A stretch of 49,109 bases of DNA, from positions 1-49,109 of the forward strand of contig PKYA01000020.1 in the NCBI GenBank assembly GCA_003133545.1, read 5' to 3'. This document shows positions 8,691-17,404 of the stretch, piece by piece. The DNA is from Acidimicrobiaceae bacterium (lineage in GTDB: Bacteria; Actinomycetota; Acidimicrobiia; Acidimicrobiales; RAAP-2). Positions within the stretch are counted from its first letter, which is position 1. Every line of letters starts with the position of its first letter. The translations under genes and the position numbers were made by a program. The notes under the pieces were generated by a model. That model saw only the letters and a program-made list of their open reading frames with translations. It was not told the DNA's origin and did not search any database.

Positions 8691-10240
8691 CCCACAGCGT
8701 CCCTTTCTTGACCCTGCTCATCTTGTTGCCGGCCGCCGGCGCACTGGGCCTCGCCCTGCTGGGCTTCGACCGCCGCTTCAACAAGGAGCTCGCCGACGCG
8801 CTCGGGATCCTGGTATCGCTGGCCACCCTGGTGATCGCCGTCGTCGCGCTGGTCACCATGAAGGAGCATTTCGGCGGGTACCAGTTGGTCTCGAACCACA
8901 CCTACACCGGGGAGGCCCTCGGCGTGCGCTGGTTCCTGGGCGTCGACGGGATCTCGATCTTCCTCGTCCTCTTGACCGTCGTGTTGTTCCCGATCGTCCT
9001 GCTGTTGGGGCAGTCCAAGACGAACAGCCGGGCGTACGCCGCCTGGATGCTGCTGCTCGAGGCAGCCGTGCTCGGCAGCTTCCTCTCCTTGGACCTGATC
9101 GTCTTCTTCCTCTTCTTCGAGCTCACGCTCGTGCCCTCCTACTTCATCATCGCGGGCTGGGGGCACGAGCGGCGCGCCTACGCCGCGGTGAAGTTCTTCC
9201 TCTACACGTTCTTGGGCTCGGCCTTCTTGCTGGTGGGCATTCTGGCCCTGGCCTTCATCCATCAGTCCCAGACCCACGTGCTCACGTTCTCTTTGACAGC
9301 CCTGGAGCACACCCACCTCTCCTCTTCCACCGAGATCCTGTTGTTCTTGGCCTTCACATCGGCCTTCGCGATCAAGGCGCCACTCTTCCCTTTTCACACG
9401 TGGTCGCCCGACGCCTACACCGAGGCCCCAGCCGGAGGCTCGGTGGTCCTCTCGGGTGTCCTGGCGAAGTTGGGGACGTACGGGATCATCCGCTTCGATC
9501 TCAACCTCTTCCCGCACGCCACCCGCACATTGGCGCCGCTCATCCTCACCCTGGCGGTCATCGGCATCATCTACGGCGCCATCGTGGCCTGCGCCCAGCG
9601 CGATATGAAGCGCCTCGTTACCTATTCCTCCCTGGCGCAGATCGGCTTCATCGCGCTGGGTACCTTCGCGCTGAGCACGCAGGGACTGTCGGGCGCGGTA
9701 CTGCTCATGTTGAACCACGGACTGATCGTGGGCGGCCTCTTCTTCGTCATCGGGTTCATCTATGAACGCCGCGGCACCTGGCAGACGGGCGAGCTGCGCG
9801 GGCTGCAGAAGGTGGCGCCGGTGATGGCGGGGGTGTTCACCGTCTTGATGATGGCCTCCATCGGGGTGCCCGGCCTGAACGGGTTCGTCAGCGAGTTCCT
9901 GGTCCTCGTCGGTACCTTCCTGACCCATCGCTGGTGGGCCGTGGTGGCCGTCATCGGGGTCATTGTCGCCGCCATCTACCTCCTGTGGGCCTACCAGCAG
10001 GTCTTCCACGGGGTGCCCAAGCCCGAGGACGAGAAGACCCGGGATCTGTCCTGGATGGAACGCGTGGCGGTGGCGCCCCTGATCATCCTCATCGTCTTCT
10101 TGGGCGTCTTCCCCAAGCCCGTCCTTGATCGCATCGACCCCTCGGTGAACGAACTGGTGGCGCACGTCGAGAAGGCCACCGGCCACTACCAGCCGGCGGT
10201 GGCCACCAGGGGACCAGCGGCGGCGGAGGGACGGCCATGA
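8687..10240 (+). CDS. nuoM: NADH-quinone oxidoreductase subunit M (NuoM)
   Basis: Second antiporter-like subunit of complex I, about 517 residues, with 13-14 hydrophobic helices. Diagnostic blocks are FFLFFELTLVPSYFIIAGWG (helix 5 with the conserved Glu), KAPLFPFHTWSPDAYTEAP, SGVLAKLGTYGIIRF and ERRGTWQTGELRGL. Three in-frame GTG codons at 8678, 8681 and 8687 could serve as start. I chose 8687 because it forms a GTGA overlap with the nuoL stop, the arrangement used throughout this operon. The choice affects only three residues. The stop overlaps the nuoN ATG (ATGA). Confidence 0.95.
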   Translation: MTHSVPFLTLLILLPAAGALGLALLGFDRRFNKELADALGILVSLATLVIAVVALVTMKEHFGGYQLVSNHTYTGEALGVRWFLGVDGISIFLVLLTVVLFPIVLLLGQSKTNSRAYAAWMLLLEAAVLGSFLSLDLIVFFLFFELTLVPSYFIIAGWGHERRAYAAVKFFLYTFLGSAFLLVGILALAFIHQSQTHVLTFSLTALEHTHLSSSTEILLFLAFTSAFAIKAPLFPFHTWSPDAYTEAPAGGSVVLSGVLAKLGTYGIIRFDLNLFPHATRTLAPLILTLAVIGIIYGAIVACAQRDMKRLVTYSSLAQIGFIALGTFALSTQGLSGAVLLMLNHGLIVGGLFFVIGFIYERRGTWQTGELRGLQKVAPVMAGVFTVLMMASIGVPGLNGFVSEFLVLVGTFLTHRWWAVVAVIGVIVAAIYLLWAYQQVFHGVPKPEDEKTRDLSWMERVAVAPLIILIVFLGVFPKPVLDRIDPSVNELVAHVEKATGHYQPAVATRGPAAAEGRP

Positions 10241-11934
10241 TCGGCGCGCTGCTGGCCGCTTCCGCCCCCACCGTGTCGAGCGCGGCCGACCGGATCCCCA
10301 TCCCCTCTATCCGCTACCTGAGCATCATGCCGCCCATCATCATGATCGGCGGCGCGGTGCTCCTCCTGGGCCTGGCCTCTTTGGTCTCGCGCCCCTTGCG
10401 CGTCAGGGTCAGCACCATCGGGAGCGTCATCATCTCGGGCAGCGCGCTGGGGGTCGCCATCTGGCAGTGGACCGACGTGCAGTCACACGGCGCGCACACC
10501 TACATCGCCCATGCCGTCGTGATGGACGGCTTCAGCGTGCTGGTGACCATGCTCATCGCCATCGCCATGCTCCTCACGGCGCTGGTGGCCGACGGCTACC
10601 TGACGCGGGAGGGCATCAGCGGGGCGGAGTTCCACGTCCTGGCTCTCGTGTCCGCCGCGGGGGCGATGCTGATGGGGTTGGCCAACGACCTGATCATCAT
10701 CTTCTTGGGGCTCGAGATCCTCTCCATCGCGCTCTACGTCCTCACGGCGTTCAACCACCGCCGCGCCGCTTCGGGCGAGGCGGCGCTCAAGTACTTCATC
10801 CTGGGTGGGTTCTCCTCGGCGATCTTCGTGTACGGGATCGCCCTCACCTATGGCGCGACGGGCTCCACCAATCTGACCCAGATCGCCGACTACCTCTCGA
10901 AGAACGTGGTGCTGACCAACGGCCTGCTCCTGGCCGGTCTGGCGTTGATGCTGGTGGGCTTCGCCTTCAAGGTCGCCGCCGTGCCGTTCCACATGTGGAC
11001 TCCCGATGTCTACGAGGGCGCGCCCACGCCCGTCACCGGCTTCATGGCCGCGGTAGCCAAGGCGGGCGCCTTCGCGGCGCTGCTGCGCGTGCTGTTCTCC
11101 TCGCTGGGGGTGATCACGAGCGACTGGCAGCCGATCGTCTATGCCCTGGCCGTGCTCTCCCTTGTTCTCGGCGCGGTGGTCGCCTTGCGTCAGCGCGACG
11201 TCAAGCGCATGCTGGCCTACTCGTCGATCAACCACGCCGGCTTCATCCTCCTCGGCGTCGAAGCGGGCACCTCGCGCGGGGTGAGCGCGTCGCTGTACTA
11301 CCTGTTCGCCTACATGTTCATGACGATCGGGAGTTTCGCCATCGTGACCGTGCTCGGTCGTGAGGGTGACAGCGACCACGACCTCACTCGTTACCGCGGC
11401 CTGGCCCAGCGCCAGCCCCTGTTGGCCCTCTGCTTTGCCGTACTGCTCCTGGCCCAGGCCGGGGTACCCTTCACCACCGGTCTGTGGGCGAAGCTGGAGG
11501 TCGTCCTGGCCACCGTTTCGGCCGGCGCGGTGCCGCTCGGCGTCATCGCCATGGTCAGCGCCGCCGTGGCGGCCTTCTTCTACCTCAGAGTGGCCGTGCT
11601 CATGTACGCCTCGAAGCCCGAGGTGACCGGGGAGACGGGAGAGAGTGGCGACGAGGGTGCCCGCCCACCGGCCTGCCCCGACCCGGGGGCCCAGATCGGC
11701 TGGGCCACGCCGCAAGCCGCGTCCGGCACGGTGACCACGTTGAACGCCGAGCTCTTGTTGGCGGGCGAGGAGGCCGCGCCCTCGGGTGAGGCGGAGCCGA
11801 CGGTGGTGCGGGTCCCCGCGCTCACCGGCGTTTCCATCGGGCTGTGCGTAGCCGCCACCGTGGTCTTCGGGATCATCCCTGCCCCGTTGGTCGACTTCGC
11901 CAACCGCGCCACGCTGCTCTTTCTCGGTCACTGA
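10237..11934 (+). CDS. nuoN: NADH-quinone oxidoreductase subunit N (NuoN)
   Basis: Third antiporter-like subunit of complex I and the last gene of the nuo operon, 565 residues. Family blocks: IIFLGLEILSIALYVLTAF (helix-5 Glu), KVAAVPFHMWTPDVYEGAPT followed by PVTGFMAAVAKAGAF, and RDVKRMLAYSSINHAGF. Near the C-terminus, between the last two hydrophobic helices, there is a hydrophilic loop of about 60 residues (GETGESGDEGARPPACPDPG through AGEEAAPSGEAEPT) that lengthens the protein beyond the usual 480-520. The ATG start overlaps the nuoM stop. No U-rich terminator was found downstream; about 100 bases of non-coding-looking sequence follow before a possible small ORF. Confidence 0.95.
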   Translation: MIGALLAASAPTVSSAADRIPIPSIRYLSIMPPIIMIGGAVLLLGLASLVSRPLRVRVSTIGSVIISGSALGVAIWQWTDVQSHGAHTYIAHAVVMDGFSVLVTMLIAIAMLLTALVADGYLTREGISGAEFHVLALVSAAGAMLMGLANDLIIIFLGLEILSIALYVLTAFNHRRAASGEAALKYFILGGFSSAIFVYGIALTYGATGSTNLTQIADYLSKNVVLTNGLLLAGLALMLVGFAFKVAAVPFHMWTPDVYEGAPTPVTGFMAAVAKAGAFAALLRVLFSSLGVITSDWQPIVYALAVLSLVLGAVVALRQRDVKRMLAYSSINHAGFILLGVEAGTSRGVSASLYYLFAYMFMTIGSFAIVTVLGREGDSDHDLTRYRGLAQRQPLLALCFAVLLLAQAGVPFTTGLWAKLEVVLATVSAGAVPLGVIAMVSAAVAAFFYLRVAVLMYASKPEVTGETGESGDEGARPPACPDPGAQIGWATPQAASGTVTTLNAELLLAGEEAAPSGEAEPTVVRVPALTGVSIGLCVAATVVFGIIPAPLVDFANRATLLFLGH

Positions 11935-12037
11935 CCACTTTGGCGGCCCCGATCGCCCTCCGCCATCCCCACATGACGGATGCGCCAGTCATGCGTGATG
12001 CGGGGGCCGCTCCCTTTGTTGGCGCTCAGACCAGCAC

Positions 12038-12142
12038 GTGTCGCACGTGTCGCACTTTCCGCCGCACCCCGAGTGCCCGCAGCGGGCGCACGTGGTCGGC
12101 GGGGGACCGGTCATGTACGCCGTGTGCCCGCAGTCCCGGTAG
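12038..12142 (+). CDS. Possible 34-residue His/Cys-rich peptide
   Basis: A short open frame from GTG at 12038 to TAG at 12140-12142 reads MSHVSHFPPHPECPQRAHVV and ends GGGPVMYAVCPQSR. It lies downstream of nuoN on the same strand and overlaps the 3' end of the convergent gene by 32 bases. Third codon positions are G or C in about 33 of 35 codons, as expected for real coding DNA here. The spacing of four His residues and two Cys-Pro-Gln motifs resembles a small metal-binding element. The frame is closed by a TGA at 11996-11998, no ATG or TTG start lies between that and GTG 12038, and no clear Shine-Dalgarno is seen. I do not recognise a family. It may be chance in GC-rich DNA. Confidence 0.3.
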   Translation: MSHVSHFPPHPECPQRAHVVGGGPVMYAVCPQSR

Positions 12143-15100
12143 GCGCGGCCCGGCGTACCTCGCTCGCCTCACGGTCGCCATTGCTGTTGGCGCCTTCGTT
12201 TCCGTTGCTGTCGCCGTCGTGCATGGCCGCCAGAACCTCTTCGGGCACGGCAGGCCCGGAGCGCTTGGTGGTGCCGGTGGTGAGGAGGCGGCCGATGACG
12301 GGGACCTCGGTGAGGGATTCGGCCCGCATGATCTGGACGACGACGGGGACGAACTGTTCGGCCGAGTCGAAGACGATGTAGCGGGGGAGCCATTGCGGCT
12401 CGTACTTGGCGTTGAAGCGCCACAGTGACTCAATCTGGAGTATCCCCGAGAGGCGGCGCAGCGCCCAACGCTCCACCCGTTGGGTCACCCCGTCCCCCGA
12501 CTCGCCGTCGAGGATGGAGCGCATGGCGGCAAAGTTGAGGCTGAGTCCCTTCATGCCCATGTCCTTGAGGAAGGTGATGGTCGAGCAGAGGGCGAAATCC
12601 AAGAGCCCATTGGGGTGCTCGCCCGGGTCACGGCGCATGAGGTCGAGCGAGTAGCCGCCGATGGCCGTCGAGGGAACGAACTGGCATATGGCCACCGGTG
12701 CCCCGTCGGGTCCTTCGACCAAGGTGAGCAACAGCCCGGTGTCGCGGGCGTCGAACAGGCGGCCGAGCATCATGGAGAAGCCGCGTTCCTGATCGCCCCG
12801 GCGGCTCTTGTGCATGAGCTCGACCAGGCGGGCCGCGTCCTCGGGGTCCAGATGCGCCGGGTCCAAGAAGCGCACCGTGTAGCCGTAGCGCGCCACCCGG
12901 TTCACCGCCTGACGAAGCCCCTTCATCTTGCCGCCCTCGAGCGAGAAGCGGCGGGGGTCCACGACCGCCTCGTCACCTATGTAGAGGAAGCGCATCCCCG
13001 ATGCCTGATAGGTGGGGAGCCAGGCCTCGCCGGCCGCCATCACACCGAGCCCCCAGCCTTGGCGGTCGACGTAGCGGCGGAAGGCGTCCCACACGTGGCC
13101 CCGTTCGCTGAAGGGGCCGATCGGATCGGGGGAGACGAGGCAGACGCCGCCGAACACGGCATAGGCGACCATGGAGTCACGGTGGAAGAACCACTGCTTG
13201 TCGTCGCGCAGTGCGAAGTAGTCCAAGGTCCCGGTGCCGTGACGGCGGACGATGTCCCGCGCCCGCAGTTCGGCGGCGCGCCGACCGGCCGCCGCCCGGC
13301 CCGTCGACAGCCGCCGGTCCACCACCGGTCGGGTGAGCTGGTAGAGACACAGCACGATCAGGCTGAGGCCGATGGCGAGAAGGCTCACCGAGGCGTAGCG
13401 GTTGATGTGCGACGGGAAACGGACGTCTTGGATCCCCACCAGGCGCTCGGCCGCCCCCAAGAGCACATGGGGCCAGCCGGGCAGCGTCCGGTGGTGCACC
13501 CGCGCCGCCAACTCCACGCCGAGGAAGGCGGCCAGGGTGGCCGTGACGCCTCCGGCGGCCAGGATGAGGAAGGCCGAGCGCAAGGTGCCGTGCTCGGTCT
13601 GGGCCCGGAAGCGCTCCCTCTGCACAATGAGCAGGGTGAGGACGCCCGCGCAGACCAACAGCGTGATCACGTCGGCGGCATGGACGATGTGGAGGGCCAG
13701 GGACGCCGCCAGCAGCGTCACCGCCACCAGCCACGAGCGCCGCTGACCCTTCAACACGCCACGCGACAGCATGATCATCCCGATCCCCGAGATGGCCACG
13801 AGGGCTCCAGCGGCCTGGACCACCTCAATGGGTAGGTACTGCGAAATCAGGTGCAGGTGGGCGCGGACAGGAGTTGTCACCGAGGAAAGTAAGTCGATCA
13901 GTCCGGCGGCGAACAACGCGGTGGCGGCAATACGGCGGATGCGGCGGACGCTGATGCGGTCGGCGGCCACATCGGGAGCCGGGGGCCACGAGGCGCCGCC
14001 GGGCCAGCTCGCCACCAACTCGGGATGGAGATCGGCCGCCTTGGTCCGCCCTTTGACCACGGCGTCTTGGGTCAGCAGGCGCTCGCCCAGAGTGGACAGC
14101 GGCAGGTCGACCTCGGCGTGCATGAGCCGGATGTGGAGATCGGCGCCGGTCTCTAGCTCGAGAACGGACTCCTGGCGGTGATGCAAGAAGGTGGGCGGGA
14201 GACCGAAACGGCCCCGGTGCTCGTGCACGATTTCCGAGGTGGCACCGGGGCAGGCGAAGAAGCCCGAGTCGAGCTGGGTGAGCTCGGGCACGAGCGCACC
14301 ACCGACGATCACCCCCGCAGCGCCGCTGTGAATGGCGGCTCGGGTTACGTCGAGCACGTCCTCTCCGTCGAGTGTCAACAGGGCGTGCGCCGTCGAGCGC
14401 GCACCTTGGGTACGGGCCCCTCCCATCGACCAGGGCGACGGGAGCCCTTCGCCCCCCCGGGCGCGCCAGATGGCACGGGAGGTGACGGCGACGATCACCG
14501 CCAGGACGGCGAAGACGACGATGCAGAGACCAAGGGTGGCGAGCAGGCGTGAGAACCACGAGGCGTCGTAGGCATGCTGGAGGGCGCTCTGTTGGCGGGG
14601 GGAGCGGAGCACGTGCCCGAGTCCGTCGACGACGAAGTCCCACCGCAAGAGGAACGCCACCGCGGCGAACAGCAAGGGAGGCGCCCACAGGTAGCGCCGC
14701 AGGCGTCGATAGAGCAAGCGCGAGGTGACGAAGCGTCGGGCCAGGCGGGGGTCGTCCAGGCGATCCATCCCGGCCAGCCACGGTCGCTCCTCGCTCGGCC
14801 GCTCGTCGGTGGGGGGATTGGTGTCCGGGCGCAGCGTGCCGGTGCGGACGAGGACCGTGCGGGCGCCGGTCCCGGTCATGCAGTGCAGATCGAGGGCCAC
14901 CTCGCGCGACACGCCCAGCGGGGTGAGGACGCCGGACAGTTCGTCGCCCGAGTCCGCCTCCATGATGACCAGCACCTGGGAGTCGGGCCGGCAAGCGAAG
15001 GCGGCCAAGGCCGCGGTCAGTTCTCCATGGGCCCGCAGTGCGTCGGCCGGACCCGGTTCGTCGGGGCAGCCGAGGGCGATGAGCTGGCCGCAGATGACGA

Positions 15101-15269
15101 CGATGCCCGGGCCCTGCCAGTCGGCCAGCTTCGCCGCGATGTCGCGACAGGTGGATTCCGAGCTCGGTGATGGCCGGCGGGGCAGCAGCAGGTCACCGAG
15201 CACCATGACCCGACGGCCGAGGGCCACTTCGACGGGCACCGCGCGCTGAAGTCTGCTGTTCTCGGTCAT
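12111..15269 (-). CDS. MprF-like phosphatidylglycerol lysyltransferase-domain membrane protein with degenerate phosphoesterase domain
   Basis: A 1052-residue multi-domain protein. Residues about 18-150 and 270-400 together resemble a metallophosphoesterase fold interrupted by two transmembrane helices (about 193-215 and 240-266). The usual metal ligands are missing: VLGDLLLP stands where SDLHLP is expected, ICGQL for NGD, and GGALVPEL for GHTHRPEL. A multi-helix membrane region of MprF type follows (about 446-643), then a DUF2156/LPG-synthase C-terminal domain (about 680-960) with DYFALRDDKQWFF, CLVSPDPIGP and SLEGGKMKGLRQAVNR. Proteins with that domain transfer aminoacyl groups from tRNA to phosphatidylglycerol; lysine specificity is not readable here. 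The tail is hydrophilic. ATG start at 15269; no operon partner on this strand. Confidence 0.8.
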   Translation of the reverse strand: MTENSRLQRAVPVEVALGRRVMVLGDLLLPRRPSPSSESTCRDIAAKLADWQGPGIVVICGQLIALGCPDEPGPADALRAHGELTAALAAFACRPDSQVLVIMEADSGDELSGVLTPLGVSREVALDLHCMTGTGARTVLVRTGTLRPDTNPPTDERPSEERPWLAGMDRLDDPRLARRFVTSRLLYRRLRRYLWAPPLLFAAVAFLLRWDFVVDGLGHVLRSPRQQSALQHAYDASWFSRLLATLGLCIVVFAVLAVIVAVTSRAIWRARGGEGLPSPWSMGGARTQGARSTAHALLTLDGEDVLDVTRAAIHSGAAGVIVGGALVPELTQLDSGFFACPGATSEIVHEHRGRFGLPPTFLHHRQESVLELETGADLHIRLMHAEVDLPLSTLGERLLTQDAVVKGRTKAADLHPELVASWPGGASWPPAPDVAADRISVRRIRRIAATALFAAGLIDLLSSVTTPVRAHLHLISQYLPIEVVQAAGALVAISGIGMIMLSRGVLKGQRRSWLVAVTLLAASLALHIVHAADVITLLVCAGVLTLLIVQRERFRAQTEHGTLRSAFLILAAGGVTATLAAFLGVELAARVHHRTLPGWPHVLLGAAERLVGIQDVRFPSHINRYASVSLLAIGLSLIVLCLYQLTRPVVDRRLSTGRAAAGRRAAELRARDIVRRHGTGTLDYFALRDDKQWFFHRDSMVAYAVFGGVCLVSPDPIGPFSERGHVWDAFRRYVDRQGWGLGVMAAGEAWLPTYQASGMRFLYIGDEAVVDPRRFSLEGGKMKGLRQAVNRVARYGYTVRFLDPAHLDPEDAARLVELMHKSRRGDQERGFSMMLGRLFDARDTGLLLTLVEGPDGAPVAICQFVPSTAIGGYSLDLMRRDPGEHPNGLLDFALCSTITFLKDMGMKGLSLNFAAMRSILDGESGDGVTQRVERWALRRLSGILQIESLWRFNAKYEPQWLPRYIVFDSAEQFVPVVVQIMRAESLTEVPVIGRLLTTGTTKRSGPAVPEEVLAAMHDGDSNGNEGANSNGDREASEVRRAAPTGTAGTRRT

Positions 15270-15368
15270 GCTGCTCCCATCGTCTCACCTACGGCGGCCC
15301 GACACCTCGGTCTTGAGTCGGATTTGGTCCCGAATGGGCCACCGGCCTGGCCTATAAGCTGGACTTTC

Positions 15369-15884
15369 GTGCGTGGCAGGGGACGGCCCGACCTGAGCCG
15401 CCCGCCCAATTGGCGCTGGCACGACGAGGACGCGGCACCGGCGGGGGGCCCGGCGGTGGTCTTCGATATCGACGGCGTGCTCTCCGATGCCGCCGGACGA
15501 CAGCATTTCTTGGAGCGGGGGACCCGCGACTGGTCGGCCTTTTTCGAAGCCTGCGGCGACGATCCGGTGATCGAAGAGATCGCCCGGCTCCTCGAATTGC
15601 TCGACTCGTCACTCGCCGTGGTGCTGCTCACCGGACGGCCGCTGCGCGTGCAGCCCCAGACGGTGGCCTGGCTCCACCGTTATGGCCTGCGCTGGGATCT
15701 TCTCGTCATGCGTGATCGGACGGATCACGCGCAGGTCACGTCGTTCAAGCACGGGGTCGTGGGCGACCTGCGGGCGCACGGTTTCGACCTGCGGCTGGCC
15801 TTCGAGGACGATCCGTCCAATCACGCCATGTACGTGGCCGAGGGCATTCCCTGCGTCTACATCCACTCTGGCTATTACGAGTGA
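15369..15884 (+). CDS. HAD-superfamily phosphatase (polynucleotide-kinase-phosphatase-like)
   Basis: A 171-residue HAD-fold hydrolase. Motif I is VVFDIDGVLSD (DxDG; nucleophile and acid/base Asp), motif II is VVLLTGRP, and motif IV is LAFEDDPSNH. The motifs and the inserted RRQHFLERGTRDW-type region resemble phosphatase domains of polynucleotide kinase or HAD nucleotidase families; the substrate cannot be assigned. The GTG at 15369 was chosen because similarity begins shortly after it. A TATAAG hexamer at 15353-15358 would be a -10 element giving an almost leaderless message, which argues against the longer in-frame TTG start at 15324. The gene is divergent from the MprF-like gene, and its stop overlaps the convergent lnt stop by 10 bases. 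Confidence 0.75.
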   Translation: MRGRGRPDLSRPPNWRWHDEDAAPAGGPAVVFDIDGVLSDAAGRQHFLERGTRDWSAFFEACGDDPVIEEIARLLELLDSSLAVVLLTGRPLRVQPQTVAWLHRYGLRWDLLVMRDRTDHAQVTSFKHGVVGDLRAHGFDLRLAFEDDPSNHAMYVAEGIPCVYIHSGYYE

Positions 15885-17404
15885 GCTCTTACGCGTGAGG
15901 GACGACCCACGCGTGCACGACGCGACCAGCCCGCTCCCAGCGCGACGAGAGCCAGCAGCAAGATGGGCAGGTCGCCGAGGTGGTCATACACGGTGAAGCC
16001 GCGGCGCAATGCGACGGTCGCCGTGAGGACCTTGCGCCGTCCGAGGACAGAGCGCGCCAGGACCCGCCCCCTCTGATTCACGACGGAGCTGTAGCCGGTT
16101 GGTGCCGCCTGGATGAGATCGCGCCCTGTCTCGACTGCCTGTACGGCGTCGGCGGCCACCTCTTGGGTGGGGACCTGCGTCGTGGCGTACGAGGACGTGT
16201 TGGTGGGGACGATCAACAACTCGGCCCCGGCCCGCACCGAGGTGCGGCTGCGCCCGGCGTAGAAGACCTCGAAGGACACCAAGGTGCCGAGCGGACCGGC
16301 CGGGGTCCGCAGCAGCCCGCTCCCGTGTCCAGGCACCGCGTCGAGCGGAACCCCGGAGAGGCCGGCGAAATGGGCGAAGAAGGACCGGTACGGGACGTAC
16401 TCGCCGAAGGGGACCCGGTGCACCTTCTCGAAGGTGCCGACAATCCGGCCTGCGGGATCCCAGGCCACGATCTCATTGCGGAACGTGGTGGGCGAAGCCG
16501 GCTCGGTGACCCCGGCCACCAGCGTCGCGTCGAGACGCCGCGCCATCTCCGACATCTGCGCCGCCTGGGCCGAGCCGCGCAGCGGCTCCGCAAGGGCGAT
16601 GACGTCCTCGGGCCACAGCACGAGCGCCGGGCGCGGGGACGCCGCGTCGAGGGCACGGGTGGCGGCCACCTGGGCGGCGAAGACGCTGGCGGGTGGCACC
16701 TCTTCGTGGTCGACTCCCCGCCGCCCCCCGCCCTGCACCAGGGCGACCGAGAGGGAACGGACGGGTGGCCCGCCGTCGGGCGCCACCGCTCCGACCACGA
16801 CGGCGAGCCCGAGCGCGGCGAGGATCCCGATGCCCCGCCACGGCGACGCGCCACCCCCGGTTCCGCCCGCTGCCCGCCGCCACCGCCGCCTCCACGCGCA
16901 CCACGCGCTCGCCAGGCCCACGCCCCCGGCCCACACCCCGGCGGTGAGGAGAAGCGGTCCGCCGAGCCGGGCCAGCTGCAACAGGGGACCGTCCGCCTGC
17001 CCCAAGAAGACGCCGCCGAGCGGGAGGCCGCCGAACGGCCAGGTCCAGCGGATGGCCTCGGCCAGGGTGGCGGCGCCGACGAAGGCGGGCGCCCTGCCCC
17101 GCAACGGTGGGGTGAGCCCGGCCGCCACGGCGAAGAAGAGCGCCTCGAGGGCGATGAGGACGACGGCCCCGTACCAGTTGAAGGACTTGGCCCATATGAG
17201 CCCGGGGCCGTAACAGCCCAACCCGGCCAACCAGCCCGACCACAGCCGGGACCGCAGGCGCAGGCCGGCCAGCCGCCAATAGAGCAGGGCGGCGCCGGTC
17301 AGTCCCAGGGGCCACCATCCCCACGGTGGCAGCGAGAGGGCGAGGAGCACGCCGGCGCCGAGCGACGGCAGCGCAGTGCGCCCGCGCCGCCCAGCGGTGC
17401 TCAC
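15875..17404 (-). CDS. lnt: Apolipoprotein N-acyltransferase homologue with Ser at the catalytic Cys position
   Basis: A 509-residue membrane protein: about six N-terminal hydrophobic helices (LPSLGAGVLLALSLPPWGWW onward), then a nitrilase-like domain, then a C-terminal helix. Lnt adds a third acyl chain to the N-terminal Cys of lipoproteins using a Glu-Lys-Cys triad. Here Glu266 (LWPEDVIAL) and Lys327 (FEKVHRVPFGEYVPYR) are present, at spacing close to E. coli E267 and K335. The nucleophile position reads LVSFEVFYAG, so Ser377 (TCC at 16276-16274) stands in place of Cys. The GTG start at 17404 overlaps the hemG stop (GTGA); an open frame upstream is a shadow of hemG. It is last in the haem operon. 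Activity is uncertain. Confidence 0.85.
   Translation of the reverse strand: MSTAGRRGRTALPSLGAGVLLALSLPPWGWWPLGLTGAALLYWRLAGLRLRSRLWSGWLAGLGCYGPGLIWAKSFNWYGAVVLIALEALFFAVAAGLTPPLRGRAPAFVGAATLAEAIRWTWPFGGLPLGGVFLGQADGPLLQLARLGGPLLLTAGVWAGGVGLASAWCAWRRRWRRAAGGTGGGASPWRGIGILAALGLAVVVGAVAPDGGPPVRSLSVALVQGGGRRGVDHEEVPPASVFAAQVAATRALDAASPRPALVLWPEDVIALAEPLRGSAQAAQMSEMARRLDATLVAGVTEPASPTTFRNEIVAWDPAGRIVGTFEKVHRVPFGEYVPYRSFFAHFAGLSGVPLDAVPGHGSGLLRTPAGPLGTLVSFEVFYAGRSRTSVRAGAELLIVPTNTSSYATTQVPTQEVAADAVQAVETGRDLIQAAPTGYSSVVNQRGRVLARSVLGRRKVLTATVALRRGFTVYDHLGDLPILLLALVALGAGWSRRARVGRPSRVRAHS

Noticed and set aside
12073-12089. Hairpin gtgcccg-cag-cgggcgc as nuo terminator
   Set aside because: Loop of three bases and no U-tract; it lies within the possible small ORF, so termination is not supported.
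12480-13835. Plus-strand frame opposite the MprF-like gene
   Set aside because: Shadow; no family features, whereas the minus frame is well supported.
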